From assembly GCA_030630395.1 (NCBI GenBank), contig DAOVNE010000007.1, positions 1 to 15,335 of the forward strand: a DNA stretch of 15,335 nt, written 5' to 3'. The translations under genes were made by a program, and so were the position numbers. Origin of the DNA: Candidatus Eiseniibacteriota bacterium (lineage in GTDB: Bacteria > Joyebacterota > Joyebacteria > Joyebacterales > Joyebacteraceae). The notes beneath the pieces are model-generated. The model did no database searches. It was given only the letters and a program-made list of their open reading frames with translations, and was not told where the DNA came from. Below are positions 8,599 to 15,224 of this stretch, one piece after another (position 1 is the first letter of the stretch; every line of letters starts with the position of its first letter).

Positions 8599-9587
8599 CA
8601 GTCGCTCCCTTCGCCTCTGTGCGATGTGTTCGGCTGCGCGCCGGCTCGTGCGTATCGGTCGAAGGCCTTCACTATCTCGCGCACGAGTCTGTGCCTGACG
8701 ACATCGCTCTCGGTAAGATAGACGAACTTTATCCCGTCGATCCCGGACAGCACATCCTGGATCTTCACAAGGCCCGACATCTCCCTGTTGGCAAGATCGA
8801 TCTGCGTGATGTCCCCTGTAATAGCAGTACGAGAGTTGAATCCGAGCCTGGTCAGGAACATCTGCATCTGCGGCATCGTGCTGTTCTGCGCCTCGTCCAG
8901 AATGACGAAGGCGTCGTTCAGCGTCCTGCCTCGCATGTACGCCAGTGGGATAACCTCGATCGTCCCCACTTCGATCAGACGTTTCACCCTCTCGGGGTCC
9001 ATCATGTCGCGAAGAGCATCATAGAGCGGCTGAAGATACGGCGCGATCTTCTCCTGGAAGTCGCCCGGAAGATATCCGAGACTCTCCCCGGCCTCCACGG
9101 CCGGGCGGACGAGGACTATCCTCTCCACCTCGTTTCGCCTGAGCGCGGCCACGGCCATGGCGACGGCCAGGTAGGTCTTTCCTGTGCCGGCGGGCCCGAT
9201 GGCCACGACGATGTCATGCTGCTTGAGTGCGTCGACGTAGGCCTGCTGGCCCACGGTCCGCGCCTCAACAGGCTTCTTGAGATCCCTCAACCGCTTCTCG
9301 CTTTCGTGAAAGCGCGACAACTCCTCGGCCCTGCCGGACCTGATCATGTTGATGGCGTACTCCACGTCCTCCCGCTGCACCGTCCGACCCTGGCGTACCA
9401 GTCTCGCCATCTCCGTGAGAACCGTCTCCGCGAGGGCGACCTCGGGGGCGTCGCCCGAGATGGTTATCTCCCCACCACGCGCGGTCACGTGCACATCGAA
9501 TGAGTCCTGCAACAGCCGAAGATTGGCGTCGTTCCGCCCGTAGAGATGAACAGAATCTATGTCTGCGACGGATATCTTTCGCTTCAA
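8598..9587 (-). CDS. phoH: PhoH family P-loop ATPase (YbeZ-like)
   Basis: A 329-residue PhoH/YbeZ protein, a P-loop ATPase related to superfamily I helicases and associated with RNA metabolism and with YbeY. The N-terminal domain (about 1-110) includes the ISGDAPEVALAETVL segment. The PhoH core follows, with Walker A GPAGTGKTYLA (131-141), RPAVEAGESLGYLPGD (161-176), Walker B VILDEAQN (228-235) and TGDITQIDL (257-265). The C-terminal ESDVVRHRLVREIVKAF block ends the ATPase domain. The start is a TTG at 9587 just after a GGTGAGG ribosome binding site; an in-frame stop lies a few codons upstream and no ATG fits. It leads a tightly packed run with pgpH, ybeY and the CNNM genes. A phoH-pgpH-ybeY order is also found in Firmicutes. 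Confidence 0.95.
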   Translation of the reverse strand: MKRKISVADIDSVHLYGRNDANLRLLQDSFDVHVTARGGEITISGDAPEVALAETVLTEMARLVRQGRTVQREDVEYAINMIRSGRAEELSRFHESEKRLRDLKKPVEARTVGQQAYVDALKQHDIVVAIGPAGTGKTYLAVAMAVAALRRNEVERIVLVRPAVEAGESLGYLPGDFQEKIAPYLQPLYDALRDMMDPERVKRLIEVGTIEVIPLAYMRGRTLNDAFVILDEAQNSTMPQMQMFLTRLGFNSRTAITGDITQIDLANREMSGLVKIQDVLSGIDGIKFVYLTESDVVRHRLVREIVKAFDRYARAGAQPNTSHRGEGSD

Positions 9588-9621
9588 CGAGACCTCACCC
9601 GTATGCTATGCAATCGGGCCC

Positions 9622-9650
9622 CTGGTTCCCACGGCGTTGCCGGGGACCAA
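9622..9650 (-). terminator. Possible hairpin in the gap between the LysM gene and phoH
   Basis: Read on the minus strand, TTGGT-C-CCC-GGC pairs with GCC-GT-GGG-A-ACCAG across an AAC loop, with one mismatch and a 2-base bulge. No T-run follows, so it is not a textbook intrinsic terminator. It could be a Rho-independent-like end, a processing or attenuation element upstream of phoH, or chance in GC-rich DNA. The rest of the 164-base gap (9588-9751) shows no convincing promoter. Confidence 0.3.
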
Positions 9651-9751
9651 GAGCCCGTTCTGCAATGGAGTTCCAGTAGCCGAGTGACTCTCCCTCCGGG
9701 ATCGTCACACATCCCCGTTCGAGATCCGAGCGACCGGACTTGGAGAATCCC

Positions 9752-10438
9752 CTAGCGCGGGATCGTCAGGATCTGGCCCGGCTGAATGACGTCAGGGTTC
9801 GAGATCTCGGCCTGGTTGGCCTCGTAGATCCTGGACCACATCGTCGCGTCGCCGTAGATCTCCCAATAGCCGGCGATCCGCCAGAGGTTCTCGCCGATCT
9901 TGACCGTGTAGCTGTGCGGCCAGTCTCTCGGAACCGTCAGCTCCCAATCGGGGTAGATGAGATTCGGATCCTCGATCAGCTCGCGGTTCGCTCTGTAGAT
10001 GCGCTTCCACTTGAGCGGGTCGCCGTAGATCTCATCCATCTCAGAGATCTTGTAGAGGAAGTCGCCCTTCTGGACGACATAGACTCTCGGCAGCCCCTCG
10101 AACCATGCGATCTGCCCGTTCAGCGCATCGACCTCGCTCTTGAGCTCCTTGAGCCTCGGTGTGAGCTTGGCCATTTCCGCGTCCAGATCAGCGGATGCCC
10201 GCTGCTCCTTGGTGATGTCGTCTCTTGCACTTGCAGCACCGTCCTGCGCGCTCTCGTACTCTCCGAGAAGATCGACGCAGTAGGCTTCTCTCTGATCCTT
10301 CGAGAGCTTCTGGTACTCCTCTTCCGTGTAGAAATCGCCGGCGCTCGGGTCTGCGGTCCTCTGAACTCCGGAACCGCAGCCGGTCACGAGGGCGAGGGCT
10401 ACAAGGAGGACCAGTACAACTGATATTCTGTGCAACAT
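9752..10438 (-). CDS. LysM-repeat lipoprotein with coiled-coil segment
   Basis: A predicted lipoprotein of 228 residues. A hydrophobic signal peptide ends in the lipobox LVTGC, giving a mature N-terminus at Cys21. A polar, helix-prone region (about 50-115) has coiled-coil-like spacing. Two LysM domains fill the rest: residues about 119-170 (VYVVQKGDFLYKISEMDEIY to LTVPR) and about 177-228 (SYTVKIGENLWRIAGYWEIY to ILTIPR). The second ends exactly at the C-terminus. LysM domains bind peptidoglycan N-acetylglucosamine, so the protein probably ties its lipid-anchored end to the cell wall. One further cysteine, Cys54, sits in the mature part. The ATG at 10438 has a strong ribosome binding site (10448-10457). 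It follows the small lipoprotein gene by 35 bases and probably shares its promoter. The exact family is not recognised beyond LysM. Confidence 0.88.
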   Translation of the reverse strand: MLHRISVVLVLLVALALVTGCGSGVQRTADPSAGDFYTEEEYQKLSKDQREAYCVDLLGEYESAQDGAASARDDITKEQRASADLDAEMAKLTPRLKELKSEVDALNGQIAWFEGLPRVYVVQKGDFLYKISEMDEIYGDPLKWKRIYRANRELIEDPNLIYPDWELTVPRDWPHSYTVKIGENLWRIAGYWEIYGDATMWSRIYEANQAEISNPDVIQPGQILTIPR

Positions 10439-10447
10439 CGGTCTAGT

Positions 10448-10457
10448 CTCCTTCCTT
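10448..10457 (-). promoter_or_regulatory. Strong ribosome binding site of the LysM lipoprotein gene
   Basis: The minus strand reads AAGGAAGGAG nine bases before the ATG at 10438, an excellent Shine-Dalgarno. Just before it is a small perfect stem, CGCG-AAA-CGCG (10458-10468), inside the 35-base gap after the upstream lipoprotein gene. Confidence 0.7.
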
Positions 10458-10473
10458 CGCGTTTCGCGGCCAG

Positions 10474-10767
10474 TTAGCGCCCGCTACCCTTTTTCAGTTC
10501 GTGGAGGCGAGCCTCGAGTGCTGCAGGCTGACCCTCCAGATTGGCGATTTCGCTTCTTGTACCGGCTACATCGGCTTCGAGCTCGGCCCGCTCACTACGC
10601 GCGGTATCGAGTTCGGTCAACGCAGCATCGCTCTCGTCCTGAGCAAGCTGAACTGCGGTCACATCCGCGCCTTCGCACGGAGGCTTCGGACCACAGCCCA
10701 TCACACCCGCCACCAGGACAAGCAGAAGCGATGCGAGAACAATGACTCTCCCAGTCGTTCTTGCCAT
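10474..10767 (-). CDS. Small coiled-coil lipoprotein
   Basis: A 97-residue predicted lipoprotein of unrecognised family. It opens with a basic N-terminus (MARTTGR), a hydrophobic core (VIVLASLLLVLVAGV) and a lipobox ending GVMGC, so the mature protein starts at Cys25. The remaining 70 or so residues are alanine-, glutamate- and leucine-rich (about 40-92) with heptad-like spacing, as expected for a short coiled coil. The general plan recalls Lpp-type or other small oligomeric envelope lipoproteins, without detectable signature. A second cysteine, Cys31, lies near the lipid anchor. The ATG at 10767 is preceded by a purine run (GGGGGG, spacing about 8-9). It is the first gene after the promoter at 10858-10886 and is followed closely by the LysM lipoprotein gene. 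Confidence 0.8.
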   Translation of the reverse strand: MARTTGRVIVLASLLLVLVAGVMGCGPKPPCEGADVTAVQLAQDESDAALTELDTARSERAELEADVAGTRSEIANLEGQPAALEARLHELKKGSGR

Positions 10768-10857
10768 CGCGTGGCACCCCCCTTCAAGCAGACGTACTTA
10801 CACCGTACGCGCGACCTTACATCAGCGCGCCGCATGAATCGACTACACTTGGTGGAT

Positions 10858-10886
10858 AATTTACCAGAGCCTGCATCGACTGTCAA
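10858..10886 (-). promoter_or_regulatory. Sigma70-type promoter for the lipoprotein genes
   Basis: On the minus strand a perfect -35 box TTGACA (10881-10886) is followed after exactly 17 bases by TAAATT (10858-10863) as -10, matching TATAAT at four positions. Transcription would start near 10850, giving a leader of about 80 bases to the ATG at 10767. It sits in the 145-base gap after aspS, an AT-richer patch in otherwise GC-rich DNA. No convincing aspS terminator is seen in that gap. Confidence 0.75.
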
Positions 10887-10912
10887 GCCCCATTTCCTGA
10901 ACAGGCCTAGCC

Positions 10913-12700
10913 TTAGGGCTCTTTGGTAAACGTGATGTGAAGCTCATCCATCACCTCCCGCTCCGGCACGGAGGGTGAACCGTCCATCAGTGACAGACCC
11001 TTGTAGGTCTTCGGGAACGCGATGACGTCCCTGATCGAGTCCTCGCCCGTGAGCAGCATCACGATCCGGTCGAGCCCGGGTGCGATCCCCCCATGAGGCG
11101 GAGCGCCGTAGTCGAACGCCCTAAGCAGGAACCCGAATCGCTCCTCCGCCTCCTCCGGGGTCATCCCGACGACCCTCATCACTTGCTCCTGGATGTCACG
11201 ACGGTGGATCCGGATGGAGCCGGATGCGAGTTCGACACCGTTCAGGACCAGGTCGTAGAGCTGACCCAGAACCCTGCCGGGATCGGTATCGAGATACTGA
11301 ATGTCCTCATCGCGAGGCATTGTGAACATGTGGTGTTCGGCTTCCCAGGCGTCCGCTTCCTCGTTGAACGCGAACATCGGGAAGTCGGTGACCCAGAGGA
11401 GATTGAGGAGATCGTCGGGAGCGAGGTTGAACTCATCGCGGAACGCGAGCCTCAGACGCCCGAGCACGTTGTGGACCTTGGCCGTCGCGTCGGCCCCGAA
11501 GAGGAGGAGGTCGCCATCGACGGCCTTCGCCCGCTCGATGATCGCCGCGGTCTGAGTCTCCGTGAGGAACTTGCTGATTCCTCCCTCGAACGCGCCGCCC
11601 GTCACCTTCACATAGGCGAGACCCTTGGCGCCCCAACCCTTTGCGAGTTCTTCCTTCTTGTCTATCTGGCTTCGTGACCAGTCCCCGCAGCCGGATGCGA
11701 CGAGGCACTTCACGGCACCGCCGGATTTGATTGCCGAGCTGAAGACCCTGAACTCAGTGTCTCCCAGGAGGTCGGTCAGGTCGGTCAGTTCCATCCCGAA
11801 GCGCGTGTCGGGTTTGTCAGAGCCGAAGCGCGCCATGGCGTCGGCATATGTGAGACGCGGAAACGGCGTCTCTATCCTCCTCCCGAGCACCTCCTGCCAG
11901 ATCGAAGCGATCAGCCCCTCCGTCAGGGCGAAGACGTCATCCTGAGTGACGAAGCTCATCTCGATGTCTATCTGTGTGTGCTCCGGCTGCCGGTCGGCTC
12001 GCAATCCCTCGTCGCGCAGGCAGCGGGCGATCTGGAAATAGCGGTCGAAGCCACTCACCATGAGGATCTGCTTGTAGAGCTGGGGAGACTGAGGCAGTGC
12101 GTAGACCTTCCCGGGATGGACTCGGGACGGAACGATGAAGTCCCGCGCGCCCTCCGGCGTCTTCTTCGCGAGCATGGGCGTCTCGATCTCGATCAGTCCC
12201 TGATCGCAGAGATAGTCGCGCGCCGCCTTCGCCGCGCGGTGGCGGGTCATGAGGAGGTTCTGCATGTGCGGCCGCCTGAGATCCAGATAGCGATATTCCA
12301 GCCTGAGGTCGTCGCTCGCCTTGATCGGCTCCTCGAGAACAAACGGCGGCGTGAGGCAGTCGTTCAGCACCTTCATCTCGCGCACGATAACCTCAACCTC
12401 GCCTGTCTTTAGCTCCGCGTTGACGGTCCCCTCGGGCCTCGCCCCAACCTCTCCGCGGACGGCAATCACGTATTCGGAACCGAGTCCCCCCGCCACATCC
12501 AGGAGTTCCGCATCGCCCTCCGGTCTGAAGACGATCTGCGTCATCCCGTATCTGTCCCTCAGATCCACGAAGAGAAGACCACCCAGATTCCTTCTCCGGT
12601 GCACCCAGCCTGCAAGGACGACTGTCGACCCGGCATCTGGGGCTCTCAGCTCGCCACATGTGTGCGTTCTTGCAAGTTCACCCATCGGTTGCAGTTTCAT
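10913..12700 (-). CDS. aspS: Aspartyl-tRNA synthetase, bacterial type
   Basis: This class II synthetase charges tRNA-Asp with aspartate. The 595-residue product has the full bacterial layout: N-terminal OB-fold anticodon-binding domain (about 15-120, with VLAGWVHRRRNLGGLLFVDL), catalytic domain with ALPQSPQLYKQILMVSGFDR (201-220), motif 2 RDEGLRADRQPEHTQID (229-245), the bacterial insertion (GAD) domain (about 290-430), and motif 3 GGIAPGLDRIVMLL (537-550). At the anticodon-recognition position where discriminating enzymes carry Leu and several relaxed enzymes carry His, Leu39 is present; that hints at, but does not prove, strict tRNA-Asp specificity. The ATG at 12700 gives the family start, has AGAGGG seven bases upstream, and overlaps the hisS stop as ATGA. 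An extended start at 12766 would add only hisS-overlapping, non-conserved residues. hisS-aspS pairing is common in bacteria. Confidence 0.97.
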   Translation of the reverse strand: MKLQPMGELARTHTCGELRAPDAGSTVVLAGWVHRRRNLGGLLFVDLRDRYGMTQIVFRPEGDAELLDVAGGLGSEYVIAVRGEVGARPEGTVNAELKTGEVEVIVREMKVLNDCLTPPFVLEEPIKASDDLRLEYRYLDLRRPHMQNLLMTRHRAAKAARDYLCDQGLIEIETPMLAKKTPEGARDFIVPSRVHPGKVYALPQSPQLYKQILMVSGFDRYFQIARCLRDEGLRADRQPEHTQIDIEMSFVTQDDVFALTEGLIASIWQEVLGRRIETPFPRLTYADAMARFGSDKPDTRFGMELTDLTDLLGDTEFRVFSSAIKSGGAVKCLVASGCGDWSRSQIDKKEELAKGWGAKGLAYVKVTGGAFEGGISKFLTETQTAAIIERAKAVDGDLLLFGADATAKVHNVLGRLRLAFRDEFNLAPDDLLNLLWVTDFPMFAFNEEADAWEAEHHMFTMPRDEDIQYLDTDPGRVLGQLYDLVLNGVELASGSIRIHRRDIQEQVMRVVGMTPEEAEERFGFLLRAFDYGAPPHGGIAPGLDRIVMLLTGEDSIRDVIAFPKTYKGLSLMDGSPSVPEREVMDELHITFTKEP

Positions 12701-13929
12701 CGTGATTCCCTCTCCCGATCCCGGATGGCAGCCTCCAGCTCTTCCTCGCCAGGGCTCGCCTCCCACCCTGTCGCGACCTCTCTCAGCTTGAGGGGCTCAC
12801 CCTCTCCCTGATTGACCAGCACGAACCGCGCGTTCATGCGGCCGGCCTCCTGCATCTGTTTGTTGAAACTCCGGCCCTGGTAGTCCATCTCAACGGAGAA
12901 CGTCTCCCTCAGTCGCGCCGCGAGGGTCACGTTTGACCCGGCAGCCCCATCGCTTCCCGCCACGAGGTAGATATCGGGGCCGGGAGCCGCATCCTGGAAC
13001 GCGCCCTCCTCTTCGAGCGCGGAGATGAGTCGCTCAACACCGGCCGACACTCCACACGCTGGAGTCGGCTTGCCTCCGAGTTCACTCGTCAGCTCATCGT
13101 ATCGGCCACCGCCGCAAAGCGCACTCTGCGCTCCCAGCTTCGTGTAGTAGTCGAGCCCACGTGCGAGCCCGCTGTCTATGACGTATGGGACCGAGACCGC
13201 CCTCAAGTGCTTCTCGACGTGAGCGAAATGATCCCGGCACTCGTCACAGAGCGCATCGAGAATCGAAGGAGCGTCAGAGAGAAGCGTCTGGCAGTTCTCA
13301 TTCTTGCAGTCGAACATCCGTCTGGGATTGCGCTCGTAGCGCTCGCGGCAGTCATCGCAGAACCGCTCGAGCTTGGACGCGAGTTCCTTCTTCAGGAGAT
13401 CGTTGTAGGCCGGGGTGCAGCTCGGGCATCCGGCGCTGTTTATCCTCGCTTCAGTCCCCTTGATACCAAGCCCCTCGAAGAACCGAACCGAGAAGAGAAT
13501 GATCTCGGCGTCTATGGCTGGACTCAGTGAGCCCAGAGCCTCGAGCCCCCACTGCCAGAACTGCCGGTAGCGCCCTGCCTGCGGACGCTCGTACCGGAAC
13601 ATCGGGCAGAAGTACCTGAGTTTCGTGACCTGCGCGCCGCGCCCCATGTTGTGTTCGATGAAGGAGCGCACAACGCTCGCGGTTCCCTCAGGCCTGAGCG
13701 TCAGGCTTCGACCCTTGCGGTCCGGGAATGTGTACATCTCCTTTCGCACGATATCGGTCGAGTCGCCGATCCCGCGGGCGAAGAGCTCGGTCTCCTCAAA
13801 GACCGGAAACCTGATCTCCTTGTATCCGAATCGCTCCGCCGTGTCGCGGAATACTCGCTCGACGTGCTGCCACTTCCAGCTGTCGGCAGGGAGAATGTCC
13901 CGCGTTCCCCTGGGCGCCGTGTACTTCAT
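12697..13929 (-). CDS. hisS: Histidyl-tRNA synthetase with shortened catalytic signature
   Basis: This class II synthetase charges tRNA-His with histidine. The 410-residue product shows PRGTRDILP at the N-terminus, motif 1 region GYKEIRFPVFEETELFARG, TLRPEGTASVVRSF, motif 2 MFRYERPQAGRYRQF (110-124), a cysteine-containing insertion (about 165-235, including FDCKNENC), histidine signature RGLDYYT (257-263), and a C-terminal anticodon-binding domain with DYQGRSFNKQMQEA. Two oddities exist. RGLDYYTK is followed at once by LGAQSALCGGGRYDEL, whereas typical enzymes have about nine more residues there (a TxFE-containing strand). The GEGEPLKLREV stretch near the C-terminus is also a few residues short. 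The frame is intact. The ATG at 13929 is chosen over that at 13947 because it matches family N-termini, follows GGGAGG, and overlaps the vanZ stop as ATGA. Confidence 0.94.
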   Translation of the reverse strand: MKYTAPRGTRDILPADSWKWQHVERVFRDTAERFGYKEIRFPVFEETELFARGIGDSTDIVRKEMYTFPDRKGRSLTLRPEGTASVVRSFIEHNMGRGAQVTKLRYFCPMFRYERPQAGRYRQFWQWGLEALGSLSPAIDAEIILFSVRFFEGLGIKGTEARINSAGCPSCTPAYNDLLKKELASKLERFCDDCRERYERNPRRMFDCKNENCQTLLSDAPSILDALCDECRDHFAHVEKHLRAVSVPYVIDSGLARGLDYYTKLGAQSALCGGGRYDELTSELGGKPTPACGVSAGVERLISALEEEGAFQDAAPGPDIYLVAGSDGAAGSNVTLAARLRETFSVEMDYQGRSFNKQMQEAGRMNARFVLVNQGEGEPLKLREVATGWEASPGEEELEAAIRDRERESR

Positions 13930-14309
13930 CGTCCTCCCGCCTTCCATCTGTAGAACCAGACCGCGATGCGATTACCGATGATCACACCGATAGAATCGGC
14001 AATCCAGTCACGAACATCGGAGCACCGTCCGGGAACCGTGAACTGGTAGATCTCATCGAGAGCGCCGATCGCTAGACCGAGGAGAATGGCGAAGAGCGTT
14101 ACCCATCGTCTCCTCGCCCCTCTCAGTGTGCCAAAGAACCCGACGGAGAGGAACAGCCCCAGTCCGCCGTACTCCGCCGCGTGGGCAAGCTTGTCGACCA
14201 TCTTGAGCTTTATGATCGTGCTCGCGAAGACCGACACGGACGAGAGTCCGAAGATGAGGAGCGTCCATGCTATCGCGGGAATCCACGGTTTCAGCTTATT
14301 CCACACCAA
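13926..14309 (-). CDS. VanZ-family membrane protein
   Basis: A 127-residue predicted inner-membrane protein with about four hydrophobic segments (roughly 9-30, 44-62, 68-84, 100-119). It carries the VanZ-like pattern: DKLAHAAEYGGLGLFL (39-54), then ALDEIYQFTVPGRCSDVRDW (83-102) and IADSIGVIIG. VanZ itself gives low-level teicoplanin resistance, but most homologues are uncharacterised housekeeping membrane proteins, and nothing here indicates antibiotic resistance. The start is TTG at 14309 or the adjacent GTG at 14306, both after a GGAGAGA site; no ATG fits. Its stop overlaps the hisS start (ATGA), so it is translationally coupled to hisS. The 45-base gap to ccsA holds nothing notable. Confidence 0.85.
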   Translation of the reverse strand: MVWNKLKPWIPAIAWTLLIFGLSSVSVFASTIIKLKMVDKLAHAAEYGGLGLFLSVGFFGTLRGARRRWVTLFAILLGLAIGALDEIYQFTVPGRCSDVRDWIADSIGVIIGNRIAVWFYRWKAGGR

Positions 14310-14354
14310 ACGATCTCTCCAGATTACGCTCCACGTGAGTGCAGGCCGCCGGCA

Positions 14355-15164
14355 TCACGCCCCGTACGAGTGCAGACCACCCAGGAAGCGGCTCCCGAGC
14401 ACCGTGAACAGCGTCACGAGGAATCCGAGTACTGCCAGCCGCGCCGCGCCCACACCGCGCCATCCCTTGACGAATCTGGCGTGCAGGTAGATGGCATACA
14501 CAAGCCAGACGATGAGGGAACTTGTTTCCTTAGGGTCCCACGACCAGGGCGCACCCCAGGCGCTGTTTGCCCAGATGGCGCCGGCCAGAAGAGCGCCGAT
14601 CGTAAAGAGCGGAAAGCCGACGCCGATGGCGCGATAGGTGACCATGTCGAGCGTCTCCTTGTCCGGGAGACCCTTCCACCCACGCCAATCTCCTATCATG
14701 TACATGACCGCCGCCACGAACGACACGGCGAAGGCCGCCTCGGCGAGTGCTGCCAGCGACACGTGGATCCATAGCCAGTAGCTCTGCAGTGCGGGAATCA
14801 GCTGCTGCTCAATCCTGGAGGGAAAGAGGGAAGCCACACCCATTCCAAGCACGCCCACGGGCGCTGCGAAGGCTGTCAGAAGCTCCAGTCCCTTCGCTCT
14901 CCAGATCACGATGAATGCCAGGACTGCCGCCCACGAGAGGAGCAGCATGTAGTCGAAGGGGCCTGTTACAGGAGGATGTCCGGACACCGCCCAGCGCACA
15001 CCCAATGCAACCGTCTGAGAGGTCAGACCAGCGAGCGTGATCACATATATGATGCCGCGAACAACCGGCTTGCGCATGCCTGCGTAGATGCAGGCGCCTA
15101 CCGTGGCGGCCAGATAGCTCCAGAGGGCTACCCAGAAGAAAATCATGTCGGGTCTCGTGTCCAT
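14355..15164 (-). CDS. ccsA: Cytochrome c biogenesis protein CcsA/ResC (System II)
   Basis: A 269-residue polytopic membrane protein of the CcsA/ResC/CcmC heme-handling superfamily. With ResB (Ccs1) it forms the System II complex that moves heme across the membrane and attaches it to apocytochromes c. About eight hydrophobic segments are visible. The tryptophan-rich heme-binding signature WGAPWSWDPKET lies at 203-214. Candidate heme-ligand histidines are His134 (in WLWIHVSL) and His265 (in GGLHSYGA), with His63 (GHPPVTGPFDY) and His228 also present. The ATG at 15164 has a good Shine-Dalgarno GGAGG at 15174-15178 with 9-base spacing. The preceding gene is the end of resB, the usual partner. 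Naming varies: this protein is called CcsA, CcsB or ResC in different systems. Confidence 0.94.
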   Translation of the reverse strand: MDTRPDMIFFWVALWSYLAATVGACIYAGMRKPVVRGIIYVITLAGLTSQTVALGVRWAVSGHPPVTGPFDYMLLLSWAAVLAFIVIWRAKGLELLTAFAAPVGVLGMGVASLFPSRIEQQLIPALQSYWLWIHVSLAALAEAAFAVSFVAAVMYMIGDWRGWKGLPDKETLDMVTYRAIGVGFPLFTIGALLAGAIWANSAWGAPWSWDPKETSSLIVWLVYAIYLHARFVKGWRGVGAARLAVLGFLVTLFTVLGSRFLGGLHSYGA

Positions 15165-15173
15165 TCCTAACTA

Positions 15174-15178
15174 CCTCC
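15174..15178 (-). promoter_or_regulatory. Ribosome binding site of ccsA
   Basis: GGAGG on the minus strand, nine bases before the ATG at 15164, supports that start. In the same 60-base gap after resB lies a 10-base perfect palindrome, GGGGCGCCCC (15205-15214), of unknown meaning. Confidence 0.65.
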
Positions 15179-15224
15179 AGAAAAGGCGTCGATCAGGGCC
15201 CCGTGGGGCGCCCCATCCATAGCC

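Noticed and set aside
8592..9503. Long open frame (about 300 codons) on the plus strand opposite phoH
   Set aside because: It is the antisense shadow of a clearly conserved PhoH gene in GC-rich DNA; its translation has no recognisable domain and no credible start context.
9584..9712. Small minus-strand open frame of about 42 codons ending on the phoH start
   Set aside because: The ATG lacks a properly spaced ribosome binding site, and the Arg/Pro/Trp-rich product has no features of a real protein.
12701..12766. N-terminal extension of aspS by 22 codons
   Set aside because: It lies within the end of hisS, while the ATG at 12700 has a good ribosome binding site, an ATGA overlap and the expected family start.
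13926..14309. VanZ-family gene as an antibiotic resistance gene
   Set aside because: No other van genes are present and it is coupled to hisS; most VanZ-like proteins are unrelated to glycopeptide resistance.
14181..14774. Plus-strand open frame of about 197 codons across vanZ and ccsA
   Set aside because: It runs antisense to two conserved membrane protein genes and gives a very polar, non-protein-like composition.
15205..15214. Perfect palindrome GGGGCGCCCC between resB and ccsA as a terminator or operator
   Set aside because: It has no loop and no T-run, and a 10-base palindrome is expected by chance in GC-rich DNA.
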